A DNA stretch of 64,000 nucleotides from an uncultured Selenomonadales bacterium (GTDB lineage: Bacteria; Bacillota; Negativicutes; Selenomonadales; Selenomonadaceae), in NCBI GenBank assembly GCA_937877565.1, contig CALFJB010000018.1, positions 53,981 to 117,980 of the forward strand, read 5' to 3'. Each line of letters begins with the position of its first letter. Position 1 is the first letter of the stretch. Shown one piece after another: positions 8,184 to 16,534 of this stretch. A program made the translations under genes and the position numbers. The notes beneath the pieces were generated by a model. The model did no database searches. It saw nothing but the letters and a program-made list of their open reading frames with translations, and was not told where the DNA came from.

Positions 8184-9044
8184 TTAAATTTTAAATCCGA
8201 GTTCCACTTCTACAACTTTTTTCATAACTTCAAGATTGGGAAGTTCACCGGTGAAAAGTCTGTAGGCTTCTTCGCCTTGTAAGAGTAACATATTCAAACC
8301 ATTTAAAGTTGGATAACCGAGTTTTTCAGCCTCCTGCAAAAGTTTAGTTTTGGCGGGATTGTAGACAATATCATAGACAAGCGCACCTTCCGGCAAAAGT
8401 TTTAAATCAATCGGCGGCATTTCGTCAACTGCCGGATACATTCCCAAAGGCGTTGTATTAATCAGAATATCAGCCGCTTGTAAAATTTCTTTAAATTCGT
8501 CAGCTTTCCAATCCATAACTTCAATATTGCCGTAAACGCAAAAATCATCTTCAAGCGTCCGCGCCTTTTTGGGATTACGAACGCCAATAGTAATGTAACC
8601 TGCGCGACGTTTGCAAAGTCCCCATAAAATTGCACGAGCCGCACCGCCCGCGCCTAATATAACGGCGTTGCAGTCTTCAGGCAAAAATTTCGCCTCCGCC
8701 AAAGATTTTAAAAAGCCTGTAACGTCTGTATTGTAGCCGGTTATCATACCGCCATCATTAACAAGCGTATTAACCGCGCCAATAATCATTGCATCAGAAT
8801 CAACCGCGTCAACAAATTTCATTATCGTAGTCTTGTGCGGAATTGTAACATTTGCGCCGCGAAAACCTAAGCCTTTTAAGCCGTCAACCGCAAGCATCAA
8901 TTTTCCCGTTTGAATTGGAATTGGAATGTAATTGTAATTTGGAAAACCTGCCGCCCTAAAAACCGCCTCGTGCATTTTCGGCGAAAGTGAATGACCAATG
9001 GGGAAACCGAGTATTGCAAAATTTTTTATTTCTTCAGAAGCCAA
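8184..9044 (-). CDS. aroE: Shikimate 5-dehydrogenase
   Basis: 286 residues. N-terminal substrate domain with GFPIGHSLSPKMH and the catalytic Lys in NVTIPHK; NADP-binding loop AVILGAGGAARA; NTTPLGMYP and the C-terminal GLNMLLLQGEEAY are all present. It reduces 3-dehydroshikimate to shikimate in aromatic amino acid synthesis. The frame extends to a TTG at 9062, but AGAGGAG at ~9053-9059 fits the TTG at 9042-9044 (8-base spacing). It follows pncB by 20 bases in the same operon. Confidence 0.92.
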   Translation of the reverse strand: MASEEIKNFAILGFPIGHSLSPKMHEAVFRAAGFPNYNYIPIPIQTGKLMLAVDGLKGLGFRGANVTIPHKTTIMKFVDAVDSDAMIIGAVNTLVNDGGMITGYNTDVTGFLKSLAEAKFLPEDCNAVILGAGGAARAILWGLCKRRAGYITIGVRNPKKARTLEDDFCVYGNIEVMDWKADEFKEILQAADILINTTPLGMYPAVDEMPPIDLKLLPEGALVYDIVYNPAKTKLLQEAEKLGYPTLNGLNMLLLQGEEAYRLFTGELPNLEVMKKVVEVELGFKI

Positions 9045-9064
9045 ATTAATCGCTCCTCTCAATT

Positions 9065-10525
9065 TTATCCGTTCAACTGCGAACGCGTTTTGTAAAGCAA
9101 ATTCATTTTCATTTCGTAATAATTCGGCGTCATATCCAAATAATGACGGTGAGGATTTTCAAAGCGTTGCTCCTCCTGCCAAATTTCGTTATCAAGCTGA
9201 TTTTTTACATAATTTCTAATTTCCTGCAGCGTTGGCAAAGTTTCAACGCGCTTGCCGTCTTTTACGTAAAGTTTTAAAAGACTTTTAGCCGAACAATTTA
9301 CAAATTCCCGCTGTTTCCAAGGCTTAACAGGGTCAATATATCTGAAAGGCTTCGACAAGTCAACATTTTCATTATTGAGCGCGATCATATCTGCGACGGC
9401 GTGTCCGCGTTCGTCGTAAATTCGATAAACATTTTTCAAGCCGGGATTTGTAATTTTTTCAACGTTTTCACTAACTTTAATACGCGGCTCAAAGTTATCT
9501 CCGTTACCGACTGCAACAATTTTATAAACCGCGCCGAAAACCGGTTCAGACTTCGCCGTAATTAATCTTTCACCAACGCCAAAACTATTTATTTCCGCGC
9601 CTTGATTTAAAAGCGAAGTAATTGTAAATTCGTCCAAACTGTTTGACACAACAATTTTACAATCGTTTAAGCCCGAGTCGTCAAGCATTTTTCTGACACG
9701 TTTGGACAAATACGCCAAGTCGCCTGAATCAATTCTGACACCTTTTAAACGGTTGCCCGCCGGTTCCAAAATTTCTTTCGCAACTTTGATAGCGTTCGGT
9801 ATACCGCTGTGAATTACGTCGTAAGTATCAACTAAAAGCGTTGTGGACTTCGGGTAAACTTCGGCGTAACGTTTGAACGCCTCAAACTCGTTTTTGAAAT
9901 ACATAACCCAACTATGAGCCATTGTGCCGTTAATTGGAATGTTGAAAAGTTGACCGGCAGAAACTGTGGCAGTACCGACGACGCCGCCAATAAAAGCCGC
10001 ACGCGCCCCGTAAGTTGCCGCGTCCATATTATGAGCGCGTCTTGCTCCAAAGTCTGAAACTAATCTGCCATCAGCTGCGCGAACAATTCGCCGCGCCTTC
10101 GTTGCAATTAATGACTGATGATTAATTTGTGTTAAAATAGCCGTTTCAATTAATTGGGCGTCAATTAAATCTGCAATAATCGTCATAATCGGTTCATTTG
10201 GATACATAATCGTTCCTTCAGGGAAGGCGTAAATATCGCCGTGAAATCTGAAATTGGCAAGGTAATTTAAAAATTCTTCGCTGAAAAGATTTTGGGCGCG
10301 GAAATATTCCACGTCTTCCGTATCGAAGTGCATATTTTCAACATATTCAATAATTTGTTCAAGTCCGGCGAAAATTGAAAAGCCGCCGTTATCAGGGTTG
10401 CGTCTGTAAAAAACGTCGAACGCAACGCGGGAATGTTCGCCGCCGGTTGCAAAATAACCATTCGCCATTGTCATTTCATAAAAATCCATCATCATACTGA
10501 TGTTGCGTTTGTCAAATTGCGTCAT
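9065..10525 (-). CDS. pncB: Nicotinate phosphoribosyltransferase
   Basis: 486 residues, the longer NAPRTase form. Key segments: DFYEMTMANGYF at the N-terminus, GARRAHNMDAATYGARAAFIGG, GTMAHSWVM, LLVDTYD and GVRIDSGDLAYLSK in the phosphoribosyl-binding core. It makes nicotinate mononucleotide from nicotinate and PRPP for NAD salvage. First gene of pncB-aroE. Confidence 0.93.
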   Translation of the reverse strand: MTQFDKRNISMMMDFYEMTMANGYFATGGEHSRVAFDVFYRRNPDNGGFSIFAGLEQIIEYVENMHFDTEDVEYFRAQNLFSEEFLNYLANFRFHGDIYAFPEGTIMYPNEPIMTIIADLIDAQLIETAILTQINHQSLIATKARRIVRAADGRLVSDFGARRAHNMDAATYGARAAFIGGVVGTATVSAGQLFNIPINGTMAHSWVMYFKNEFEAFKRYAEVYPKSTTLLVDTYDVIHSGIPNAIKVAKEILEPAGNRLKGVRIDSGDLAYLSKRVRKMLDDSGLNDCKIVVSNSLDEFTITSLLNQGAEINSFGVGERLITAKSEPVFGAVYKIVAVGNGDNFEPRIKVSENVEKITNPGLKNVYRIYDERGHAVADMIALNNENVDLSKPFRYIDPVKPWKQREFVNCSAKSLLKLYVKDGKRVETLPTLQEIRNYVKNQLDNEIWQEEQRFENPHRHYLDMTPNYYEMKMNLLYKTRSQLNG

Positions 10526-10574
10526 TAAAAATAACCCCTTCTCAATGCGCCTTTAATGCCATTATTTTAAATTA

Positions 10575-10594
10575 CCCTTCCCATGAAGGAAGGG
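10575..10594. other. Hairpin in the pncB/NCS2 intergenic region
   Basis: CCCTTCC (10575-10581), loop CATGAA, GGAAGGG (10588-10594). It sits in the divergent 302-base gap between pncB and the purine permease. No T-tract follows, so it is more likely a leader structure or operator than a terminator. No purine riboswitch was recognised in this gap. Confidence 0.35.
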
Positions 10595-10759
10595 CTTTAA
10601 TATCCAAAGGAAAATATTTCCCAAAAAATTACAAAATAAAATTTATTGCTACCTAAATATAAAAAAATTTCTCAAATATTAAATGAATTATACAAAACGT
10701 TACAAAATTTGTAAAGAATACTTGCAGGCTTTTTAGTTTAGGAGCAATGCAAATAAACT

Positions 10760-10788
10760 TTGACAACCAAATTTGCGCGTGGTACGAT
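10760..10788 (+). promoter_or_regulatory. Promoter of the purine permease gene
   Basis: TTGACA (10760-10765), 17 bases, TACGAT (10783-10788), about 40 bases before the ATG at 10828. Confidence 0.7.
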
Positions 10789-10827
10789 ACAACAGTTTTT
10801 AAAAAAATTTTTAGATAGGAGATTAAA

Positions 10828-12120
10828 ATGGAAAGTCTGAAAAAATATTTTTTATTCGACGAAAGAAAAACTAACCTGCGAACAGAAATTTTGGCAGGCG
10901 TTACAACTTTTCTTTCAATGGTTTATATCGTTATCGTCAATCCGTCTGTTTTCAGTGCGGGCGGCGTAAATTTTGGCGGCGTTTACATTGCCACAATCAT
11001 TGCGGCGGTTACAGGTACGCTGATAATGGGCGTGGCGGCAAATTATCCAATAGCTATTGCGCCGGGTCTCGGAATTAACGCCTATTTAGTTTACACGGTT
11101 ATAATTTCAATGGGCGTTTCGTGGCAACAAGCATTTGGCGCGGCAGCTATTGCGTCAGGAATTTTTATTGTTTTGTCGATGACTTCTTTTCGTGAAATGT
11201 TTATAAATTCAATTCCTGAAACGCTGAAAAAATCCATTGCCGCCGGTATTGGACTTTTTATCGCGCTGATTGGTTTTCGTAACGGACATGTAGTAATGCC
11301 GTCTGAAGCTACGATGGTTTCATTTGGCAGTTTTTCAGATCAAGTTTTTATTTTAACAATGATTGGGCTTGTAATAACAATGTTGCTGATGGTTTTAAAT
11401 GTCAACGGCGCGGTATTTTTGGGAATGATTTTAATTGCGATAGTTGCAAAAATTTTAGGCTGGTGGGAGCTGCCAAACGAATTTTTTTCAATGCCAACGG
11501 GATTCAATGAAACATTTATGCAGTTAGAAATTGGCGATGTTTCACTGCTTGCGCCGGTAATTTTTACCTTGCTGTTGGTAACTTTATTTGATACAACGGG
11601 TACAATGTTGGGAATTGGACGGCAAGCCGGTTTAATCAAAGATGGACAATTTCCAAATTTAAAAAGCGCACTTTTAGCTGATTCGGTTGCAAGTTTCGTC
11701 GGCGCGTTTTTCGGTACGAGTCCAACTTCAGCGTATGTTGAAAGTGGTACAGGCGTTTCAGCGGGCGGGCGCACGGGTTTTGCGTCAGTTGTCACGGCGG
11801 CTTTATTTATCGCAATGCTTTTCTTTCAACCATTGGCGGCGGCAATTTCTTCCCTGCCGTCAGTTACTGCACCTGCGCTTATTTTAACCGGCTGCTTTAT
11901 GTGCGCAAACATTGCAACAATTAATTGGAATGACTACAGCGAAGCTTTTCCGGCGTTTTTGACTTTGGTTTTAATTCCGTTCACCTACTCAATCACAACC
12001 GGAATTGGAATTGGAATTTTATCATACGTCATTTTGAAACTTTGTACCGGCAAATTTAACGACGTTCATCCGCTTTTAATTTTAATGGCGGTTTTATTCG
12101 CCGCGCAACTTTCAATGTAA
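10828..12120 (+). CDS. NCS2-family purine permease (AzgA-like)
   Basis: 430 residues with about 12-14 hydrophobic helices. It starts SLKKYFLFDERKTNLRTE, followed by AGVTTFLSMVYIVIVNP, GLGINAYL, TLFDTTGTMLGIGRQAG and the substrate-site segment GTSPTSAYVESGTGVSAGGRTG, all typical of AzgA/PbuG hypoxanthine-guanine-adenine proton symporters. It lies 22 bases upstream of a secreted phosphatase that could release nucleosides from nucleotides, suggesting a joint purine-scavenging role (inference). Confidence 0.9.
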   Translation: MESLKKYFLFDERKTNLRTEILAGVTTFLSMVYIVIVNPSVFSAGGVNFGGVYIATIIAAVTGTLIMGVAANYPIAIAPGLGINAYLVYTVIISMGVSWQQAFGAAAIASGIFIVLSMTSFREMFINSIPETLKKSIAAGIGLFIALIGFRNGHVVMPSEATMVSFGSFSDQVFILTMIGLVITMLLMVLNVNGAVFLGMILIAIVAKILGWWELPNEFFSMPTGFNETFMQLEIGDVSLLAPVIFTLLLVTLFDTTGTMLGIGRQAGLIKDGQFPNLKSALLADSVASFVGAFFGTSPTSAYVESGTGVSAGGRTGFASVVTAALFIAMLFFQPLAAAISSLPSVTAPALILTGCFMCANIATINWNDYSEAFPAFLTLVLIPFTYSITTGIGIGILSYVILKLCTGKFNDVHPLLILMAVLFAAQLSM

Positions 12121-12142
12121 ATTTTTAATAGGAGGTTTAAAG

Positions 12143-13585
12143 ATGAAGAAAAAATTTTTAAAGGCGATTGCATTTACTTTAAGTTTTGCATTTGCAAATA
12201 ATTTCTGCGCGGCAGAAACTTTGGAAGAACAAAATAGACGTTTGGACGCGGACGCCGCAAAATATTACGCTCAACAAAAAATTTACAATGAAAATGTTAT
12301 GGGCTTTTCGTGGATTAACAACGCGGCTGAATACCGCGCTCTTTGTTATCAAGCTTACAACGCAGTTAAAGCAAATGTTGACAACGCCATTAAAAATCGC
12401 AAGAAAAAAGATAAACCTCTTGCAATAGTTTTGGACGTTGACGAAACAATTTTGTTAAATACTCCACATCGTGCATCATATGTTGACAGCGGCAGACCTT
12501 ACAACCGCCAAGAATGGGTTGACTGGTGTAACGCGGCTATTGCTCAAGCTATGCCCGGCGCGGTTGATTGTATGCAATATGTTGACTCAAAAGGCGTTGA
12601 AATTTTTTACGTCAGCAACCGCCATGACGATACCGAATTAGAAGGCACGATTAAAAATTTTGCAAAGTTAGGCTTTCCGCAAGCTGATAGAAAACATATG
12701 CTTTTCAAAACTAATACAAGCGACAAGCAAGCACGTTTTGACGCCGTGACAAAAAATTATAACGTGATTCTTTATATGGGCGATAGCGTCGGCGATTTTC
12801 CGCTTGACACTTACGGCAAATTGACGGCTGATAGAAATTCAATCATTGATGAAAATCAAAATAATTTCGGCACAAAATTTATCGCCTTCCCAAATACAAC
12901 TTACGGCGGCTGGGAAGAAGCACTTGCACAAAATTATAATAAACTTTCGCCTCAACAAAAAGAAGAGGCGCGTATTAATTCTATTTCATCGTGGAGCAGT
13001 GAGAGAATGAAAACCGAAAATCTTTTGGCAAATTCTGCAACGGCGCAAAAAACCGATCAAATTATTTTGGTAGTCGATCACACTTTGAGCCTTTGGAATA
13101 AAATTGACGGCGAATGGTACGAAGACTTTGAAACTTATTGCGGCTACGGGCGCAACGGTTTAAATATCGACAGACACGAAGGCGACGGCACAACACCTAT
13201 TGGAGCTTTTCCAATTTTGTATTCGTTTGGACTCGGCGATAATCCCGGTACCGCTATGACTTACAAAAAAATAACGCCTAACTCGTATTTGAGCGGCGAG
13301 AGTTCAACTTATAATACGTGGGTTGAATCTTCCTACAGAATGGAAGGCGAACATTTGGCAGATTATTATCAGTACCAATACGCAATGAACATTGGCTTTA
13401 ATATCAATCCTACAGTTTTTGGCAAGGGCGCGGCGATTTTCCTGCATTGTAAAAGCGTCGGCAAGTGGACAACTTCCGGCTGCGTCAGTATTCCAGAAAA
13501 TTATATGCTTGACTTGCTGAAAAAATCGCATGACGGCGAATATATTATTATCGTTCCAAAGGTTGAGGACATTGCTAATTATTAG
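12143..13585 (+). CDS. Secreted fusion: HAD acid phosphatase (e(P4)-like) plus L,D-transpeptidase
   Basis: 480 residues with a signal peptide (cleavage after ~FCAA). Residues ~30-285 are a class B/C acid phosphatase of the lipoprotein e(P4) family: nucleophile motif LDVDETILLN (~96-105), FYVSNR, and MGDSVGDF. Unlike e(P4) proteins there is no lipobox Cys. Residues ~300-475 form a YkuD-type L,D-transpeptidase domain: GDGTTPIGAF, and the catalytic FLHCKSVG...TTSGCVSI with Cys ~450. Such domains crosslink or remodel peptidoglycan. Good AGGAGG before the ATG. The stop TAG lies inside a TTAGGTT heptamer array. Confidence 0.85.
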   Translation: MKKKFLKAIAFTLSFAFANNFCAAETLEEQNRRLDADAAKYYAQQKIYNENVMGFSWINNAAEYRALCYQAYNAVKANVDNAIKNRKKKDKPLAIVLDVDETILLNTPHRASYVDSGRPYNRQEWVDWCNAAIAQAMPGAVDCMQYVDSKGVEIFYVSNRHDDTELEGTIKNFAKLGFPQADRKHMLFKTNTSDKQARFDAVTKNYNVILYMGDSVGDFPLDTYGKLTADRNSIIDENQNNFGTKFIAFPNTTYGGWEEALAQNYNKLSPQQKEEARINSISSWSSERMKTENLLANSATAQKTDQIILVVDHTLSLWNKIDGEWYEDFETYCGYGRNGLNIDRHEGDGTTPIGAFPILYSFGLGDNPGTAMTYKKITPNSYLSGESSTYNTWVESSYRMEGEHLADYYQYQYAMNIGFNINPTVFGKGAAIFLHCKSVGKWTTSGCVSIPENYMLDLLKKSHDGEYIIIVPKVEDIANY

Positions 13586-13602
13586 GTTTTAGGTTTTAGA
13601 CC
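13582..13602 (+). repeat. Short heptamer array at a stop codon
   Basis: TTAGGTT, TTAGGTT, TTAGACC in phase; the TAG of the first unit is the stop codon of the preceding gene. Confidence 0.6.
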
Positions 13603-13682
13603 GTGTTTATAAATTCTTAATTTAGATTTTTTTAAAACGGCTTTTCTTTCTTTGGCGCAGATTATATCGCCATCACGGCGGA

Positions 13683-13738
13683 GCAATGCTCCTATTCGTC
13701 GCATTGCAAGCGCGGCGGGGCGCACGTCCTGTGCGCCC
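13683..13738 (+). repeat. Intergenic hairpin cluster related to the dispersed repeats
   Basis: GCAATGC/GCATTGC around the loop TCCTATTCGTC (13683-13707), the same 11-base loop as at 8023-8033 on a different stem. Then a perfect hairpin GGGCGCAC/GTGCGCCC (13718-13738) followed by AATTTTT. Confidence 0.6.
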
Positions 13739-13792
13739 AATTTTTACAAAATTTTTGTAAACATAATCTAAGATTTTTTATAAAAAAATTTA

Positions 13793-13829
13793 AAGCGGCT
13801 TGCCATTTTTGACAGCCGCTATTTTTTAT
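13793..13829. terminator. Bidirectional terminator at the 3' end of wecB
   Basis: AGCGGCT (13794-13800) pairs with AGCCGCT (13814-13820) with extra inner pairs; T-tracts occur on both strands. Confidence 0.7.
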
Positions 13830-14941
13830 TTGAAATTTAAAAGCGTTTTAACAATTCTTTCTGCGGCGTGTCCGTCGCCATAAGGATTTTTTGCCGCCGC
13901 CATTTTTTTATATTCGTTTTCATCAGTCAAAAGTAACTTCGACGCGCCGTAAACTTTTTCCATTTCCGTACCAATTAATTTTACAGTTCCCGCCTCAAGT
14001 GCTTCAGGGCGTTCAGTAGTATCGCGCAGTACTAAAACCGGCTTGCCAAGTGAAGGAGCTTCTTCCTGAATACCGCCACTGTCAGTCAAAATTAAAGTTG
14101 CACGGTTCATCAAATTTGCAAACGGCTCATAGTCAAGCGGCTCAATCAAATGCACCTGCACGAGGTTGCCCAATTCTTCGTTGACGACTTCCCTAACTTT
14201 GGGATTTTTATGCACGGGAAAAATAATTTCAACTTCGGGAAATTCTTCAACGATTTTCTTTAACGCCTTGTAAACGTTTCGTAAAGGATCGCCCAAATTT
14301 TCACGGCGATGAGTCGTAACCAAAATAATTTTTTTGTCGGTGTGATTAAATTTTTCAAGTTCGCCCGTAAAATTAAAATCTGCGCGAACGGTTTTATAAA
14401 GCGCGTCGATAACCGTATTGCCCGTTACGAAAATTTTTGCCGCGTCAACGCCTTCAGCTAACAAATTATTTTTTGCGGTATTCGTCGGCGCAAAATGAAA
14501 ATCCGTCAACGCGCCTGTAAGTTTCCTGTTCATTTCTTCAGGATACGGCGAATATTTATTTCCTGTACGCAAGCCCGCCTCAACGTGTCCAACTGCAATT
14601 TGATTATAATACGCCGCCAACGCGCCCGTAAAAGTCGTGGTTGTGTCGCCGTGTACCAAAACTATATCAGGTTTAACTTCGCTTAAAACGTCGCGTAAGC
14701 CTAATAAAGCGCGGCTCGTAATGTCAAAAAGCGTTTGCCCTTGCGCCATTATATTTAAATCGAAATTCGGCTTTATCTTGAACAAATTTAAAACTTGATC
14801 CAGCATTTCTCTATGTTGCGCCGTGACTGTTACGGTTGTTTCGATTTGTTCAGGGAATTTTAAAAGCTCCAAAACTACCGGAGCCATTTTAATTGCTTCG
14901 GGGCGCGTGCCGAATATCGCCATTACTTTTAACTTTTTCAT
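13826..14941 (-). CDS. wecB: UDP-N-acetylglucosamine 2-epimerase (non-hydrolysing)
   Basis: 371 residues. GTRPEAIKMAPVV at the N-terminus, HGDTTTT, HVEAGLRT, PEEMNR, TTHRREN and SGGIQEEAPSLGKPVLVLR are the family signatures, including the catalytic acidic and His residues. It interconverts UDP-GlcNAc and UDP-ManNAc for surface polysaccharide or linkage-unit synthesis. It follows wecA by 4 bases. Confidence 0.94.
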   Translation of the reverse strand: MKKLKVMAIFGTRPEAIKMAPVVLELLKFPEQIETTVTVTAQHREMLDQVLNLFKIKPNFDLNIMAQGQTLFDITSRALLGLRDVLSEVKPDIVLVHGDTTTTFTGALAAYYNQIAVGHVEAGLRTGNKYSPYPEEMNRKLTGALTDFHFAPTNTAKNNLLAEGVDAAKIFVTGNTVIDALYKTVRADFNFTGELEKFNHTDKKIILVTTHRRENLGDPLRNVYKALKKIVEEFPEVEIIFPVHKNPKVREVVNEELGNLVQVHLIEPLDYEPFANLMNRATLILTDSGGIQEEAPSLGKPVLVLRDTTERPEALEAGTVKLIGTEMEKVYGASKLLLTDENEYKKMAAAKNPYGDGHAAERIVKTLLNFK

Positions 14942-14945
14942 AAAA

Positions 14946-15986
14946 TCACCTGTTTACCAAAGTTAGGATTCCCAACTTTCTTGCGCCGTAGAAAATCGAC
15001 ACGATAACCACAAGCAAAATTAAACTTGCAATTTGGCTGTTGACTTCAGTTAAAGCGATCGCACTTAATCCGAGCATTGCACTAATCACGTACATTAAAA
15101 AAACCGCTTGCCGTTGAGTGAATCCCAACTTCAAAAGTCTGTGATGCAAATGCCCTTTATCCGGTTTAAAAATTGGTTGCCCGCCGAGATAACGGCGCAA
15201 AATTGCAAAAGTTGTATCAAGAATTGGAATACCTAACGCCAAAATTGGCACGATTAAAGCAAGCGTCGCCGCACTCTTTACCGCGCCTATTATCGAAATT
15301 GACGCAAGCATAAATCCCAAAAATAAACTTCCACTATCGCCCATGAATATTGTTGCAGGATTTGTATTGTAAAATAAAAAGCCGTAAGCCGCGCCCGCAA
15401 GTGCCGCCGTTAAAATCGTAATTAAGAAAAAATGTTGCCCCATTGCCACGAGTAAAATTGTAGTTGCGGCAAGTCCTGAAACGCCCGCCGCCAATCCGTC
15501 CAAGCCGTCAATTAAATTTACCGTATTTGTCAAGCCGACAAGCCAAAAAATTGTCGCCGGTACTGCCAGCCATTCTAAATAAATATAATCGCCAAAAGGA
15601 TCTGTTATAAAATCAACTCTTACATCAAAGCCGACGACTAAAACTGCCGCCGCGCCAATTTGTCCCAAAAGTTTTAATTTCGCCGGTAAATTTTTATAAT
15701 CGTCAACAATTCCAACTAAAAACATCAAACTGCCTGAAATTATCAGCCCTTTAATTGTGCGTAAAGTTTCACCTTCAAAATTTGAAATGATTGTAACCGT
15801 GATAATCGACAGGGTAAACGCCAAAAAAATTCCAATTCCGCCAATTCGCGGTATTGGTTTTGTATGAACTTTTCGCGCGTCAGGTTTATCAACCGCGCCG
15901 GTTTTTTCAGCCAAAAAAATTACTGCAGGAGTAACAACTAAAACTACGCCGAGTGATATAAAAAATGCTAACGCCCATTGCGGCAT
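14946..15986 (-). CDS. wecA: Undecaprenyl-phosphate GlcNAc-1-phosphate transferase (WecA/TagO, MraY family)
   Basis: 346 residues and about 11 membrane helices. PDARKVHTKPIPRIGGIGIF, the catalytic DDYKNLPAKLKLLGQ, NLIDGLDGLAAG, GDSGSLFLGF and the HLHHRLLKLG loop mark the MraY/WecA superfamily. It starts a lipid-linked surface glycan by moving GlcNAc-1-P to undecaprenyl phosphate. It forms an operon with wecB. ATG with AAAGGAGG upstream. Confidence 0.93.
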   Translation of the reverse strand: MPQWALAFFISLGVVLVVTPAVIFLAEKTGAVDKPDARKVHTKPIPRIGGIGIFLAFTLSIITVTIISNFEGETLRTIKGLIISGSLMFLVGIVDDYKNLPAKLKLLGQIGAAAVLVVGFDVRVDFITDPFGDYIYLEWLAVPATIFWLVGLTNTVNLIDGLDGLAAGVSGLAATTILLVAMGQHFFLITILTAALAGAAYGFLFYNTNPATIFMGDSGSLFLGFMLASISIIGAVKSAATLALIVPILALGIPILDTTFAILRRYLGGQPIFKPDKGHLHHRLLKLGFTQRQAVFLMYVISAMLGLSAIALTEVNSQIASLILLVVIVSIFYGARKLGILTLVNR

Positions 15987-16076
15987 ATCTTTTAGCCTCC
16001 TTTTCTTTAGGTAGTAAATGATTTTATATCAGCAAAAAAAACTTGTCAACGATTCACAATATTTTTATTCTGAAAG

Positions 16077-16105
16077 TTGACGAATTTATTTTTTGTAGCT
16101 ATAAT
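16077..16105 (+). promoter_or_regulatory. Antisense promoter of small-peptide locus A
   Basis: TTGACG (16077-16082), 17-base spacer, TATAAT (16100-16105). It faces the peptide gene at 16225-16305. The same TTGACG/TATAAT pair recurs at loci B and C. Confidence 0.75.
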
Positions 16106-16111
16106 TTCATT

Positions 16112-16222
16112 ATTAAAAATTTTTTGGAAAAACAAAAAGGACAGTCGATTTGGAAATTCGGCTATCCTCATTTTAGGGATACAATAAAATTCAGGTCAAT
16201 CGCCGATAATTTCGGCGTTTTT
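16112..16222 (+). ncRNA. Candidate antitoxin RNA of locus A
   Basis: Predicted from the promoter at 16077 to the hairpin CGCCGA/TCGGCG (16201-16217) with its T-tract at 16218-16222, ending two bases before the peptide stop codon. The ~110-nt RNA is complementary to the 3' untranslated part of the peptide mRNA and includes the other strand of its terminator hairpin. This is the layout of BsrG/SR4- and TxpA/RatA-type systems. Confidence 0.55.
16134..16167 (-). terminator. Terminator of the locus A peptide mRNA
   Basis: Read leftwards: GGATAGCCG (16159-16167) pairs with CGACTGTCC (16139-16147), then TTTTTG. Confidence 0.65.
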
Positions 16223-16224
16223 GT

Positions 16225-16305
16225 TTACTTGAAGAAAATCTCGTAAACTGCGAGTCCGATCTGAACCGCTTGCAATGCAAGGGTTGCCCAATTAAATTTG
16301 GTCAT
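16225..16305 (-). CDS. Small hydrophobic peptide, candidate type I toxin (locus A)
   Basis: 26 residues: a polar start (MTKFN), a hydrophobic helix from ~Trp6 to Phe25 with scattered Gln and Glu, and a Lys end. ATG preceded by GAGGAGGTGA at ideal spacing. Promoter on the same strand: TTTACA (16396-16401), N17, TATAAT (16373-16378). A leader hairpin (16316-16322 with 16336-16342) pairs with the start of the Shine-Dalgarno. The peptide resembles the one at 43605 (MTKxxxAxLALQ, hydrophobic centre, FFK end). I do not recognise a named family; a membrane-acting toxin is inferred from architecture. Confidence 0.6.
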   Translation of the reverse strand: MTKFNWATLALQAVQIGLAVYEIFFK

Positions 16306-16372
16306 CGTTCTCACCTCCTCTCCAAGAAAAACTAAGAGAGGAAACCGACATCGACAATCCTTTATGGCGCAG

Positions 16373-16401
16373 ATTATATCAGAATGTTTTCACGCTGTAA
16401 A
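16373..16401 (-). promoter_or_regulatory. Promoter of the locus A peptide
   Basis: Read leftwards: TTTACA, 17 bases, TATAAT, then CTGCGC. The same -35/-10 and spacing occur at 37783 and 43521. Confidence 0.75.
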
Positions 16402-16466
16402 GCGGCTCATTTTGAGAATTGAAAGCTTGAAAATTTTTTTCAAATGAACAATCTAAAAATATAATG

Positions 16467-16494
16467 TTGCATAATTTTTTTATTTTGTTATAAT
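16467..16494 (+). promoter_or_regulatory. Promoter of the EAL-domain gene
   Basis: TTGCAT (16467-16472), 16 bases, TATAAT (16489-16494), 40 bases before the ATG. Confidence 0.55.
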
Positions 16495-16534
16495 AACCTT
16501 CAAAATTATTTGGTTTACTAAAGGTGGGAAATTA

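Noticed and set aside
10526..10827. Possible purine riboswitch before the NCS2 permease
   Set aside because: The promoter at 10760-10788 leaves only ~30 bases of leader, too short for the aptamer, and no three-way junction pattern was found.
13640..13680. GATATAATCTGCGCC on the minus strand, as in the small-peptide promoters
   Set aside because: No -35 at 17 bases, no ribosome site and no small ORF follow, so it is not a fourth peptide locus.
16043..16246. 67-codon plus-strand ORF in locus A
   Set aside because: It spans the antisense promoter and both hairpins; the RNA interpretation explains the conserved parts better.
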